A stretch of 64,000 bases of DNA, taken from the NCBI GenBank assembly GCA_029204225.1, contig CM055106.1, positions 12,074,107-12,138,106 of the forward strand, in the 5' to 3' direction. The DNA comes from Diphasiastrum complanatum. Lineage: Eukaryota > Streptophyta > Lycopodiopsida > Lycopodiales > Lycopodiaceae. A model generated the notes under the pieces. That model did no database searches. It was given only the letters and a program-made list of their open reading frames with translations, and was not told the origin of the DNA. This document shows, in pieces, positions 33,761 through 46,600 of the stretch (position 1 is the stretch's first letter; every line of letters starts with the position of its first letter). A program made the position numbers and the translations under genes.

Positions 33761-34620
33761 CAAGAACGACACTTGCGGCCTATAGCGGTCTTCATGCCTA
33801 TGCAAAAGAGTGGTGCCATAGTCTTCATGCTATCTTACGACTACTATTGTACAATCATTGCAAGCCACGATCTACCTTAGACGACGCAACAACTTCACGC
33901 CACCTTCCTGTACTTACATCTACACTAATGTAAAATCATTTATATATAATAGATGATTATCATTTTCATATACAGACAGACAGAGATATATAGACACATT
34001 GTAGATGCTTTCATGCATCGATTTCTTCTATCAGATTGATTGTCAAAAATAAGCTCATAGCTTTTACAGAACATAGTTAGCTTCTTGAGCATGCGAATTC
34101 ATCCGTAATTGTATTATGTTCAGGGCATTCATCTGAATTTTTTTTTCATACATCAATATGAACTGATATTGTCTTGCTATTGTGTTCAGATTTGTATCAA
34201 TATTGTATGCTTCGCTACTTTTGCTTTCTGTTTGACTTTCTAATTGATTTGTTTGACTGTCTGCTCTTCCACTTCCGCAACACATATAGTGCATGCCTGA
34301 GTGATCAGAGTGACGTAGCATATGTGACACCGAGGGAAACATGATGACCGATCCTTCTTCTATTGAATCGTGTGCATTCTCTCATTTTGATTTCACCTGC
34401 CGACTAGGAAAATCTCAGTCACGAGGCATACCATCAACAACAGTGTCACTATCGGACAATTCAAAGAAATCCATAATGGAAATAAAACCAGCAACGTGAG
34501 CAAAACCATCAACAAAGTACTTCAGGCAGGATATTTTCTACCAAAATCGATCATCGACACAATACACACATAGGAAATTTGGACAATGACCGTAAAAAAT
34601 TTCATCTCCATCAATAACAT
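33761..34620. other. Non-coding or unrecognised sequence upstream of Gypsy pol C
   Basis: It is probably the Copia LTR at its start. Beyond about 33,950 it is AT-rich with no clear motif. Confidence 0.4.
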
Positions 34621-36572
34621 CGGGTTTTGAGACTCTATGTAGACAATTACATACCGGTGGGGGAAGCACACCTGTCAAGTGTGATTAATCTATTTGCAGT
34701 TGACATTGGCACGTCTAACGCAGCCAAAGGAGCCTTGATGGAGAATCTAGATGAGGAGACTGAGTTGCAAGATCAAGGACTGAAAAAGTTTTCAGATCTG
34801 ATTGAGGAGTCTCGTACGTTAAAGGAGGAACCAGCGCTGTTGCACCCGACTCAAATCTCTTGTTTTAAAAACTAATTTGAAAAAAAACTCAAATATGTAT
34901 CTATAGATGGTAATCATACCTCAAAATTTATTGCGAAAGCAGCGGAGTTATTTAAGAAATACAAAGGGGTCTTTGCATGGTCATATGATGAGTTGTGAGG
35001 AGTCTTGAAGGAGGTCTATGAGCATACAATTGATGTCACCATTGATGCCAAACCGATTTGGCAACAACGCTATAGAATGAACCCGAAACATGTGACCGTG
35101 TTCAAGCAAAGATTGAGAAATTAGTCAAAGTGGCTTTCATACATGCTATTGATTATACACCTTGGTTAAGTCCTATAGTGATTGTGCCTAAGAAGAATGG
35201 CAATTTGCGGGTCTGTGTAGGCTACCGCAAGTTGAATTCCTTCATCATTAAGGATCATTTCTTGCTTCCACTCAAATTTTGGATGAAGTCGCTGGACATG
35301 AACTCTACAGTTTTCTAGATGGGTTCAGTAGCTACAATCAAATTCAAATTGTAGAAAAAGATAGGAAAAAAATGGTGTTCATCATGGAGTGGGGAGCATA
35401 CACATATAAGGTGATGCCGTTTAGTTTGAAAAATTCACTGGCAGCCTTCCAAAAGGTCATGACTACGGCCTTTTAGGACTACTTGGATCGATTCATAAAG
35501 ATTTTTCTGGATGATTTCTATTTGTATGGAGACGCGAATGATCATTTGGATTATTTGGAAAAGTGTTTCCAGCGCAATTATGAATATGGCATCAGTTTAA
35601 ATCCAGATAAATGTATTTTTCGTGTGGAAAGTGGAGTTTAGCTGAAAAAAATCATTTCCAACGAGAGCTTATCTATTGATCCATCAAAGATCGAGGTTAT
35701 TAAGAATATACGGATTCCATAATCCCCAAAGGAATTGCAAACCTTCTTGGAAATGACAGGATATCATCGTCATTATATTTTTGCATACTTTGACAAAACT
35801 CATGTGTTATATGAAGTTCTGAAGAAAGGGGCAGTATACAAAATTACTATCAAACGTTATAAGGCGTTTAAAGATTTAGTTGACGCGTTGGTTAATGCAC
35901 CCATTCTTCGGCCGCCGGATTGGAACAAACCGTTCCATGTGCATTGCGATGCTTTGCAAGTGGTGGTTGGTTGCGCATTAGCACAGATGGGGGACAAAAG
36001 GTTATGATCATCCAGTGTATTACGCAAGCAAGCAGCTAACGCTAGCGGAGAGGAATTATTCGAAGCGAGAGGCATTGAGTTTAATTTTTACACTTCAAAA
36101 AATTTGGCATTTTCTACTTGATAATAAATTTATTGCTTATATGGATCATCAACCGTTGCTTAATCTTATATATAAACCTGCGATTGCGGGTAGGATTGCG
36201 CGATGGATGATTCTATTCCAAGAATTTGAGTTTGAAGTGCGAATTTGACCTAGACGAGTGCATATCATAGCCGATCAATTGTCCCGTATTGAAACGGACA
36301 ATGAGAAAGAAGGCATAGATGAAATGCCGAATGCACAGTTGTTTGTGTCTGAATTGGTTTTAGATGTCTGTGACACTGATTTGTTTAACTTGTTGACGCA
36401 TGGGATTTTTTTCGACCATTTTAAGAATCTCAACATTGCCTATTGATTTGGCAATCACGGATTTTTCAGGTGATCAAAGGTCAATTGTATAGACGCAGTC
36501 ACGATCAAATCCTGAGGCATTGTCTTCAGTCAAAAGACATTTGGGCCATTATGAATAAAGCCCACTCTGGTG
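34621..36572 (+). pseudogene. Ty3/gypsy element C pol: RT, RNase H, start of integrase
   Basis: RT begins near 34,970 (FAWSYDEL, then RYRMNPKHV) and continues through WLSPIVIVPKKNGNLRVCV (35,165), YSFLDGFSSYNQIQI (35,310) and the active-site FLDDF (about 35,504). RNase H spans about 35,930-36,290 (FHVHCDALQVVVGCALAQ; YYASKQLTLAERNYSKREAL; ARWMILFQEFEFEV; ADQLSRIET). An integrase zinc segment starts at about 36,470 (GQLYRRSHDQILRHC, then AHSG). Stops or shifts occur at about 34,873, 35,000, 35,475, 35,640, 35,720 and 36,005. The element is cut at about 36,572 where a Copia LTR begins, so core integrase and the 3' LTR are missing. Confidence 0.88.
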
Positions 36573-37259
36573 TTGTGGTTCGTTGCCTTGAACGTTGAAA
36601 CTGTTTGCAGGCCGTATATGAAGCTCCTTCGGTAGCCTTCGGTTCGGTTCTCCCTTGAACGTCGAAACCGCCACTGGAGCGCCTTTGTTGACTCGAGGTT
36701 CTTGGGCGGTGACTCGACAGTCTACGGTTCGCTTGTTGACCGCAAGTGACCACTTGCGGTTTCCTAAAGTTTCATAATGGACCGCAGGATGGAGTGTTGC
36801 AGTTTCGATTACTTTGTCATCTTGTGGTTTCGCTCTTGAGATTGCGGTTTGTTGTGCACGTTGCGTATTGCGGTTTTCAACTTGTGCAAGTTTCATGTGT
36901 ATTTTTGCAGGTGAGGCATGTTGGCTCTTTACTTGCATTTTTGCATGAACTTGGTCACAAGCTAGTTGTGAAAGTTTTCAACTAGTTTAGTCAACATTTG
37001 TTTATTTAGCATTTTAGGCCAATTTCATATTAGACTTAGAGTTTGACTTTTGAAAGTTATATTAGTCCAAAAGCATTTGAATAAACACTTTTTGAAAGTG
37101 TGAAAAATATAAAAGTCGAGTTTTAGTATATTCAAATTTGAAAGTTGAGTACATTGAATCTAGTCTCAAAAATAGTAAGGTTTTCATTATGGAGTAAAAT
37201 CAACTGGCAATTTAGGCTTTAAATATGCTATAAAAAGATGTAACTCATGGGCAGAGATA

Positions 37260-37326
<67 letters not shown>

Positions 37327-37651
37327 TCATTCATGCTTATGCATGGTTCTCTTGGATTCTACTATCCATTGGTGCACTATACTTGTGATATCTTGCAATT
37401 CTATGTGTAGAATGTTTAATAAATGCTATTTTCAGATCCACGTGTATAATATACATTAGCTTGTTGTTATTGAACGGATAGCATATTATTTTATATTTTG
37501 GTTCATGATTGATCAAGATCTATTAGAGTTTGCATCTCATTCTTAGAGTAGATGCTGATTTTTTTACATTGGCAAGATTGGTGATGTGTTGTCTTTCTAA
37601 CCCAAAATCATTTTATGGATTTAGATTTTAATTGATATGAAATCTTTCACA
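36573..37651 (+). repeat. 5' LTR of Copia element D, with (TC)n tract
   Basis: The stretch begins TGTTGTGGTTCG directly after Gypsy integrase coding and ends TTCACA beside a Met PBS at 37,652. It contains a TATA-like GCTATAAAAAG near 37,228, then the long TC tract, as a U3-R region would. The apparent ORFs in it are not supported as genes. Confidence 0.65.
37262..37323 (+). repeat. (TC)n microsatellite, about 31 units
   Basis: An uninterrupted CT/TC run lies about 25 bp after the LTR TATA-like box. A short TC run occupies a similar place in the LTR of Copia element C near 9,955-9,970. Confidence 0.95.
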
Positions 37652-37667
37652 TGGTATCAGAGCTTGT
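37652..37667 (+). promoter_or_regulatory. Primer binding site, initiator-Met tRNA type
   Basis: TGGTATCAGAGCTTGTG directly follows the LTR end. The first 12 bases are the exact common plant Copia PBS. Confidence 0.85.
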
Positions 37668-38219
37668 GTTTTAAATTATGAAAGAGGCAATCACATCTAT
37701 CAATGATTTAAAGAAGATATGAATGCTAGAATATGCTAGATTGGATTCTACACCGTTTCTTGCATATGTAGATTGATCTTTTGTAGATCAAAATTCTATT
37801 TAGGGTTATATTCTTGATCAATTCCATTTTATCGCATTACATGTTGGATTTGGCCAATTTTTCAAAGCATTGAAAAAGCCTAAGTGTTGGCTAAAAATTG
37901 CATATCAAGTATTAGACAATTGCATGTAGATTTTAAAATAATTAAATTTTTTGTGATTTTGTTAAAACCTTAATTTTGATTGGATCTCTAGATTGTGAAA
38001 TTACCGAACTTCATTTGACTTAGGAAGTGGCAAGAGTCATTAGATTGAGGATAGATCCTAAGTTGATTAAGATTTCACTATTCTATGTGTTGATTTGCTT
38101 GGTATAAGTGCTAGAAGAGAATTGAGTAGTTTCATATCTTTGTAATTTCCTTTTGAAAACATTTGTTGTTGTTCAAATGAGTGCTTTGTGCATTGAAACA
38201 GGTTGAAAGAGAGGATCGG

Positions 38220-40130
38220 GTCATTGCTACATGGCTACATCAAGTGGAGTCATGTTGGAAGCCAATGATATGCTTACATCAAGAAACTATTCATTGTGAA
38301 AACTGAGGATGGAATGACTTCGTGAGATGAATGATGTTTTGGATATTGTTGTAGGTTTGGAGAAGAGGCCAACAACACAACAAGATCAAGTGAGGTATGA
38401 CAAGAGGACCAAGAAAGCTTTACACGTGATAAAGATGAATGTTGCCAATGAGCTTCTCAAGGAAGTTGGTAAAAGTACTTCATCAAAGTATGTTTGGGAT
38501 TCATTGAAAAAGCTTTATTAATCCAAGTCTACTTCTTAAGTGTTGACTCTAAGAAGACAAATTTTTTCTTGTTTGCAAAAGAGTGAAGAGAGTCCAAATA
38601 ATTTTATTTTGAGAGTGAAAGCATTGAACGATGAGTGAGCTTACATTTATGAGAGCATAGACAAGCAAGTGGATGATGGATCCACCAATGATGCATTTTT
38701 TATCTCTCATGAAAAGCCTAGGAAGTGTCCAAGATGCACTCCAATCGAAGGAGTGGTATGAAGCTACGGCAAATGAGTATGATGTCTTGATCACCAACAA
38801 CACTTGGTAGCTAGTGGATCCACCTACCAACAAACACATTATTGGATTCAAGTGGGTATTTAGAATCAAGTACAACAACGATGGTTCTATCAAAAAGCTC
38901 AAAGCAAGACTATGTGCAAAAGTATATGCTCAAATCCAAAGTCTTGACTATGAAAACACCTTCGCACCCATTGCACAGATGGTGACTATAAGAATTATCA
39001 TCTCTATTACATGCTACTTCAAGTAGAGGATGTTCCAACTTGATGTCTCTAATGCCTATCTTAATGGCTATTTTGAGGAGGAGATATATATGGAGCAACC
39101 TTGAGGCTTTATCAAGAATGGTGAAGAATACAAGGTTTGCCTACTATGCTTATATGGGCTCAAGCAAGCCCCAAGGTCATGGTATGAAAGGCTGAACTCA
39201 TATCTCATCTCACTTTGCTTTGTTCTAAGTGACTATAATCCATCTATGTACATAAAGTTTGTAGATAGCAATCTTGTCATTCTCATTATCTATGTAGAGG
39301 ACGTTATTTTATGTGGAAGTTGCATGAAGTTAGTAGATGAAACAAAAAGTACACTTGGTAGTGAATTCAAAATGCAAGATCTAGGTGAGCTTCACTACAT
39401 ACTAGGCCTAGAGATTGATCTATGTCAAAATCATGCTTTCATTGGTCAATCTAAATATGCTCAATATGCTCTTTCAATGCTCAAAAAGTTTCAAATGGAA
39501 AATTGCAAGAGCATAGATACACCTATGGAACATATTGTAGAAGGTCCTATCAAGGGAGATGACATATCCTTCAAGGACTCACCCTTTTTAGGAGTCTTAT
39601 TGGCTCCCTAATTTGGTTGATTATTACTAGGCCTGATTTGAGCTTTTTTGTGCACAAGCTAAGTCAATTCATGCAAGATCCAAAAATCTATCATTGGAAA
39701 TCGGCCAAAAGAGTCTTGAGATATGTATCCTCTATGAATGATTATGGATTATTCTACAAAAATGAAGATCTATCAATGGTTGCCTACTCGGACTCGGATT
39801 TTGCAAGTGACAAAGTGGATAGAAAATCCACAAGTGCCTATACTATCTTTCTTGGAGGAAATCTTGTATCTTGGCTATCCAAGAAACAAGACACTATTTC
39901 ACTATCATCTTATCATCTTGTGAGGCCGAGTACAAGGCCCTTACAACAACAAAAGAGATTCTATGGATCAAAAGATTGCTTTTGGAGCTCAAGTGCATCA
40001 AAGAAGAAGATCTACTTATCATCAAGTGTGACAACATCTCGACCTGCAATTCCAACTTTGGAGCATCAACTTCATCTCGAATCAATGTTTACTTCATATT
40101 GTTTGTTGGATGCTACACACTTAGTCATAA
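38220..40130 (+). pseudogene. Ty1/copia element D: gag fragment joined to RT and RNase H
   Basis: Gag pieces run from about 38,230 to 38,660 (MNDVLDIVVGLEKRP, then ALHVIKMNVANELLKEVG). At about 38,680 the sequence jumps to the RT approach (SKEWYEA), so zinc knuckle, protease and integrase are deleted. RT shows GFKWVFRIKYNNDG and ARLCAKVYAQI, and YVEDV (39,291-39,305) in place of YVDD. RNase H is readable at about 39,620-40,120 (WLSKKQDTISLSS and ALTTTKEILWIKRLLLEL). Stops and shifts lie at about 38,810, 39,024, 39,102, 39,610 and 39,905. Wording is close to element C at 13.4 kb, so they are one family. No 3' LTR was recognised. Confidence 0.88.
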
Positions 40131-40238
40131 GGCTTCCTGCCGTTTCAGAATCAGGCATTCAGAATGGGGCCTATATTGTTGTCATAAGGGAGACTAATGA
40201 GGACGTACTGAAGACCTTGTTGTTCAGTATTTAAGGGC

Positions 40239-40278
40239 CAGATATATTTGGGGCCACCAAGATATATTTGGGGCCACC
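40239..40278. repeat. 20-bp tandem duplication in the importin 3' flank
   Basis: Two exact copies of gatatatttggggccaccaa lie in a row. They are probably in or near the 3' UTR of the importin gene. Confidence 0.85.
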
Positions 40279-40682
40279 AAACAGTAGTAGATAGATGGTA
40301 TATCCTTAAGCTGGGCTCTTGAAGCTTTGGTAACCAGCCTTTGGAGCTGAGTAGAAGTTGCCAAAGCATGTTGGGACCCGTGTTTGCTTTTCACAATCGT
40401 TCTACGAGATGCTTTGAAAACTCCGGTGTGTATAAATGAATGATACCGCTGGCAACCATATTTCGAGCTCAATGTAAAGATGACTAAAATCTAAGCAGGC
40501 ACCTTGATTACATTGCCTTTTGATCTGTGAGACTATTTTACACTGTAAAAATTTCATTTTGATATGAACCTGCGGACATGATGGTTCAATCAGCATTCTA
40601 CAAAAACTAAGGGTGGACATATCTAGTTTATGGACATGCAACCACCATCCTACTCCTTACAGCAAAAAATGCTCAGCAGGCC

Positions 40683-43600
40683 TTAGTATTCTGAAAGGAC
40701 CTCAGCAGGAACCAGTGCTTGGCAAACTTGAGCAAAATCGCCAACAAGCTCTGCATTAGCACATGGTCAAAAGTAAGATTTACTGGAATTGGGCAATACT
40801 TACTTTCCACAGAAGACAACAACAAAACTGTTCAGAAATGTAAAATGACATGAGACTGCTTACCCTAGTTGATGTGAACCTCGGATGAGAAAAGTAAAGT
40901 TTGCAAGAAAAGATCAAATAGTACATTTTTGTCCACATTCCTAGCTTTAGTAAGCAGAAACCATAGTCAGAAGCTTTAAATCACCTCGAAATCTTCGTCT
41001 TGGATGTGGCGGCTGCCGAACAGCAGCTGCTACGAATGATTTCTTGTCTGTATCACTCAAAACTCCCGGTTTTGCTGGAAACTGAGAAGAGCTTAGGGTT
41101 GAAAATATAGCAGATTCTGTAGCAGCTGCAAATCGCACACACAGGCCATACAAAACATCTGCTAGAAGTTCTCGTAAGACTACTGTAAGCTGGCAACGAG
41201 CAATTGTTTCAAGAACCACCTGTCAAGATAGCAATACCAGCACATCAATTCAAAGTACACTAAGAGTGTTTACCTCCAAAGGCTGTCACATTTGCAATAC
41301 AATACCTCCACAATGAGAGCGCCACTGAATGCAATAGCTTGATCAACCAGGGGAACCAGCTCAATTGGCAGCTGCCAGCTCATATTCCCTTTCAACTCAT
41401 TGTCATCAAGAGAACCACAAACAATAGCCTCTGACAGAAACCTTGCTGCCGCAGGATTTAAATCAGCCCTTCGCAAACAAGCTGTTTACAAAACAAAATA
41501 CAATATTACCGCAACAAGCATAAACTCTTGATGTTGTGGTCAAGAAATAGCTCTGACTAATGACATCATTCTAAACTTACATTTTGATACAAAAGTTACT
41601 GGGAGGTTTAATCTCTGCAGTGACTTAGGCAGCCTGGTCGAGAAACTCTAAACTGGAAAAAATAAAGTAAACTTGGAAAAATGACATGATGAATCATATA
41701 CAAGGCAAAAAGAAGCCCATTGCTAGCAATCAACAAAGGCTTACTTTTAATAAGCAATTTGAACTTGGTCCTACATGCTGGACTAACATCAACCTCAAAT
41801 GCCTATAAACATTTGAGACATTACACTAGAATGATAAAGAAGGCAAAATCTACACCTAAACAACCTTGAATAACTTTTTGATGAGGCACATGATGGGAAG
41901 CCACCAAACAAAATCTGAAATTTCTGTAACAGGTACTTGAGATGTCCAGTTGGCAAACCAGAAAATATTCTTGAGAACCCTGTTGTAGGAAACCCAACAC
42001 TTTAATCACATACTGAAAAGTGCTTCTTGAGGGAGTTACCAGATCTCTAGACTTGTAGAGATTGAACTTACAAGCTTTCAAGTTCATTAGAAGCACCCTA
42101 CTACAAGAGGAAGAATAATGTAAAAACTACAAACAAATTAACAAACTCAAAAAGGTAAATCCAGAAACCTAGTAAAAACTGGAAAATCAGAGAGTCGACT
42201 TGTAAAAGTAAGATTGATCATTTGTAAATTGCACAATGTGCATGGTACCAGAGGAGGTACAAAAACACCCAAGTTTCCAAAACAATTTGGAAAATATAAA
42301 GATTCAGAAACCTAACTTTTACGCATCAGAATTAAGACCATGTAAAGTGCATCAGGAGTACCTTAGAAACTCGTTCCGACCCTTTTGGGCTGGCAAGTAC
42401 TGGGTCAGATCATTTTTTTTTTATATCTGTTAGTATCTGTTAGCAGTATCTGAGAAACTAAGAAACCAAAAGTGAAATTCCCTGACCATCTAGGCTATGG
42501 CATAGAAAAATTGATAATATACTGCTAGCTTCTCCTTGAAAATATGATAATAGGACAGCCGTCAATGCAAGCCTAACCGCGGTCTATATTGAGAAAAGTA
42601 TAAAAAGTTGGAGTAAAATATAAGTTTTTTCTGATGTTCAAGGTCAATACCCATTTCTCCAACAGACCAATGGTCGTATTTCTTCATAGTTCCTCTGTAA
42701 TATGCCAAGCCCTTACCAGTTTAAACACATATGTTGCAGGCCAAGAAGCTATCAAAGTTTCCACTTCAATCGATTTTGTATCCGTAATATATATTTTTGA
42801 TTGTGCCAGAAGTGTCTGGAACAACAACCACACCAGGTTGTATATAACAAGGTAGACAACCAGCGTGCTAAGAAACTCCATCCATACAGTTTTGAAAGTT
42901 CTAGAGAGCTACCAGCCATGAGCTACCAACCACCATCATGAAGCACCCTATAAGCATAACCCTCAGATGTTGACACCGCAGCAGGAACAAAACAATGTCT
43001 TGATTGTGTCCACAACTCAGTTTACAAGCACTTAAGAGTCTTCGACAATGTCATTGGCAAAACAACTACACGACTTTAGTGCTAACAGATTTCTTTCTTG
43101 GTGCTAACATTATCAAAGGAGGAGTGACAATGTTTAAGGCTTTCCTCCTCGGTATTTAGATAATGTTTACACAGGTTAAAGTCAGTATCACTTTTGTCTT
43201 TGGTAAAACAATACATATTTTTTCAATTTTTTTTTTGTCAAGTTCCAGAACAGAACGCATTCCATTCCTGAACGGGCAACTATGAGGAGCACACACTTGT
43301 AAGAACTTTGGTGATATGAAATCGTCCCAAATCAATTCTCAAAAAAGTACAAAGATGAGAACACCCTCAAAAAAAAAGTACTTTCCTAGCACTCTATAGG
43401 CCTTTTGCTACTTAGAAAGATAATATGTCTACGTAATGTTTAACACCTACTAGCAAAGAATCTAAAAGTATAAATGCCAACAAAAGTTTGGGAAGTAGGA
43501 GCAGTTCGAGACATCAAATCCATCTCGGGTCATATTTTTTAAGTCAAAACTGAACAATGTTTGAATGGAGCAAGGAGAGTGCATTCAGGCCTATTTGACT

Positions 43601-46600
43601 TGAATCAAAACACTGAGAGACGAATTGCACTTCATTGGCGAGTGGATTCACGATGTCGAACTGATACACAATGCCTTGTGCGGAATCACGGAATCTTATC
43701 AAATCTTTGTGAGATAGCATCAAGGGAGAGAATGTCTACCTTCGATGAGATTATAAGGATATTGATGCAGCGACGAGAAGTGGTCAAAGCTCAACTGATG
43801 ACCAGGCTTTGGTACTACCTACTGTAGTGATAGTCAAAGTGTTATTCAGTTGGCTAAGAATCCAATGCTTTGGTACTACCTTATGTAGTGATAATCACCT
43901 AGAACGAAACATATCGAGATTCATCACCATTTTATTCGTGAAAGAGTGCAGAACAGGGAGATAGATGCCGTTCATTGCGGTACTAATGAGCAACTAGCTG
44001 ACGTTTTTACGAAGCCACTCGAGAGAGAAAAGTTTGATAAGTATAGATCATAGTGGCACGTGGTACCGCCATTATGGTACCGCGGTACCATAATGGTGGT
44101 ACCGCGGTTATGGTGCCGCCCTCAGACCAGCGGTACCAGGGCGGCACCACAAAAATAATATTTTTTATTATTTTTATTTTTCTAATAAAAAACCCTTTTA
44201 ACAGGCTAATACAGGGTAAAAAATTCAGGCAAAAAAAGGGTTAGGGTTTAGAAAAAAAATGTTACTGTACAAGGGACTGTACTGGGGGCATTGTGGGAGA
44301 GCAGACCTGGTGGTCAATGGGAGTGCAGCATGTGGGGGGGCAGCAAATCCGGACAGGTACACCATCACATGGGCACTGTGGGGGAGCAGACCACGGACCC
44401 AATCGGAGTGCAGCATGTGGGGGAGCAATACATGGGGCAGGTACACCGTCACATGGGCACTGTGGAGAAGCAGACCATGGAACCAATCGGAGTGCAGCAT
44501 GTGGGGGAGCAATACATCCGGACAGGTACACCGTCACATGGGCACTGTGGAGGAGTAGACCATGGACCCAATCGAAGTGCAGCATGTGGGGGAGCAATAC
44601 ATGGGAGAGGTACAGTAGCACATGGGATCATCAACAAATGCAAATGGGGAAACAGGCTGTGGGGTTAAATAGGCACTCACGAGGCAGTGAGAGAGCCAGT
44701 GAGAGGCTGTGAGAGAGAGGCTGTGAGAGGCATTGTGAGGCTGTGAGAGAGAGCCAGTGAGAGGCTGTGAGAGAGAGGCGTTGTGAGAGGCTGTGTCACA
44801 GACCGAGAGAGAGGCTGTGAGAGGGAGGCTATGAGAGAGCCAGTGAGAGCCTTTAAGAGGCTGTGAGAGGCTATGAGAGCCATTTCGAGAAACAGGGTGT
44901 CGTGAGATGGCGGAGCGCATACCACCGAGGCCTGAGGGCGAAGCCAGGAGGAAGCTCAAGGAAGATGTCCGAAGGCACAACGAAAGGCATCGGAAGCAAG
45001 AGGCAGACATTGCAGAGATGCTGCAAGAGACTCGGCAGAGACACCCAGCGCTGTGGCCCCCGCCCCCATTGTCGCAGCGTAAGTGGGGTACACTGGTGGA
45101 GGGTGGACATCTGGCATGGGATACGAAAACTGCTGGGTAGGGAGGTCATCCGGATGTGAAGGGAGGGAGGAAGGGATCTCCTCAACATCCTGGAAAGCCT
45201 CGTCACTGGCATCCGGGGCCTGCTCCTGCTCGGGTGGCGGAGAGTCCATGAGAAAGTCGTAAACTGGGGGAGTGCGAGCAACAGTAGGTGGTGGTGGAAC
45301 CGCAGTGGCAACTGGTGGATGCGGTGGGACGGGATCCACCGGAATGGGTGCAGATGGGGGTGCGTGAGGCGGAACTGTCTGAGGGGGATGAGGGGCAAAG
45401 GGAATGGACAAGGATGCACTCCCTCTCCTCGTGCGTGCCAGCCAAGCAGACAGCAACTCGGGGTCAACCACGTAAGGAGCGGTGCAAAACTGAAGAACAC
45501 CCTCCGAAATGGTGTTCTCCCCCGCCACAAGACGTGGCCCGTAGGTATCCAGAAGTCGCTGCCTGACGGAAACGGACATGCTGGCACAGGGGGCAGCATT
45601 CAGTGTGCCACCATCTTTGGCGCGCGCGCCGAGTAGGTGGCCTTTACGACGAGTGAGGGTGGCAACGAACTCGGCCAGGCAATATCGACAGTGCACGATC
45701 TTTGCACCGGACTTGTTGGACTTCTCAGGAACCCGCCTGACAATGTCCACCTCGTCCCACAGATCGGCAAGGTTGGAATGCACCATCTCTGTAGAAGGAA
45801 TTGGGGAAAGAAGGCAGAGATCTCTGTGGGTGCGATAGGAGTCGGAAGGCTTGAAAAAACCACAACAAAGGCCGAAATGGCAATAGCAGGGGCGGATGCG
45901 ATCAGTGCAATGCGAAGACAGCAGGGAGGGTGCGGACAGCAGGGCAATGGGCATACAACAGAGAGGGCGCGAACAGCAGGGAGGGCACGAACAGTAGGGC
46001 GATGGGCAGGGAGAGAGATGAAGCGAGGGGGAGGGATTAGGTTAAAAAAATATATATTAATATATTAAATACTAAAAAATATTATATATTAAAAAATAAT
46101 ATATATATTGTGGTACCGCGGATCAGTATGGATCCGCAGTACCACAGTGGATCCGCGGTACCGGGATCCGCGGATCGCGGTACCGCTGGATCTATGGTAT
46201 AGATCAAAGCTTTCTATAATTAAAGTTATTTAACTTTAGTATGTTAAATTAGTGTTGTGAAAGTAACTCTACTTCTGGGGAGAGAGTTAGAATAAAAGTA
46301 GAATTATTGAGGTACTGTATTTTCGATCCAATCACGGACCTGTCACTGGCACGCTCATGCTCGTTTCTCTCAAAACCAAGTCGAACTGCTTACAATGAGC
46401 TATCCTAGTATGAATACTATCAGACAATTGCACAGTCTGCTATATTTCAAGAAAGTTCCAAAATGAGGCTACAAATTTTTGTGGTCCTTATAGACCTCAC
46501 CTAGTCCAAGGAAACAGCACATAAAAAGGACATTCTAATTGATAAATGGGTGAATATATGCTTGCAATGATATCGAATCCAATTTGCTCAATACAAAAAG

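Larger units (their letters stand above)
44049..46196. mobile_element. hAT-type DNA transposon, 2,148 bp, non-autonomous
   Basis: It is bounded by exact 8-bp duplications of GTATAGAT. The ends are imperfect inverted repeats of about 20 bp: CATAGTGGCACGTGGTACCG on the left and, on the complementary strand of the right end, CATAGATCCAGCGGTACCG. Sub-terminal regions are packed with palindromic GGTACCGCGG and GGATCCGCGG motifs, probable transposase-binding repeats. It is clearly GC-richer than its AT-rich host intron. It holds an 84/85-bp minisatellite and a minus-strand BED-finger ORF but no dimerisation (hATC) domain. It is inserted in a Copia RNase H/LTR junction, so it is younger than that relic. 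Confidence 0.9.

Noticed and set aside
36526-36985. ORFs of 75-129 codons on both strands
   Set aside because: They lie inside the Copia D LTR and have no motif.
37247-37459. ORF with a run of Leu-Ser
   Set aside because: It is a translation of the (TC)n microsatellite.
40947-40984. Importin stop codon at 40,947 by reading through the exon
   Set aside because: A GT donor at 40,984 and a 68-bp exon at 40,750-40,683 give a better C-terminus (FAQVCQAL) with matching phase.
44041-44640. Tandem units considered as a CRISPR-like array
   Set aside because: The units are contiguous without unique spacers and lie within a plant transposon.
44259-44712. Overlapping ORFs on both strands of about 100-140 codons
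   Set aside because: They are frames through the 84/85-bp minisatellite and have no domain or codon-bias support.
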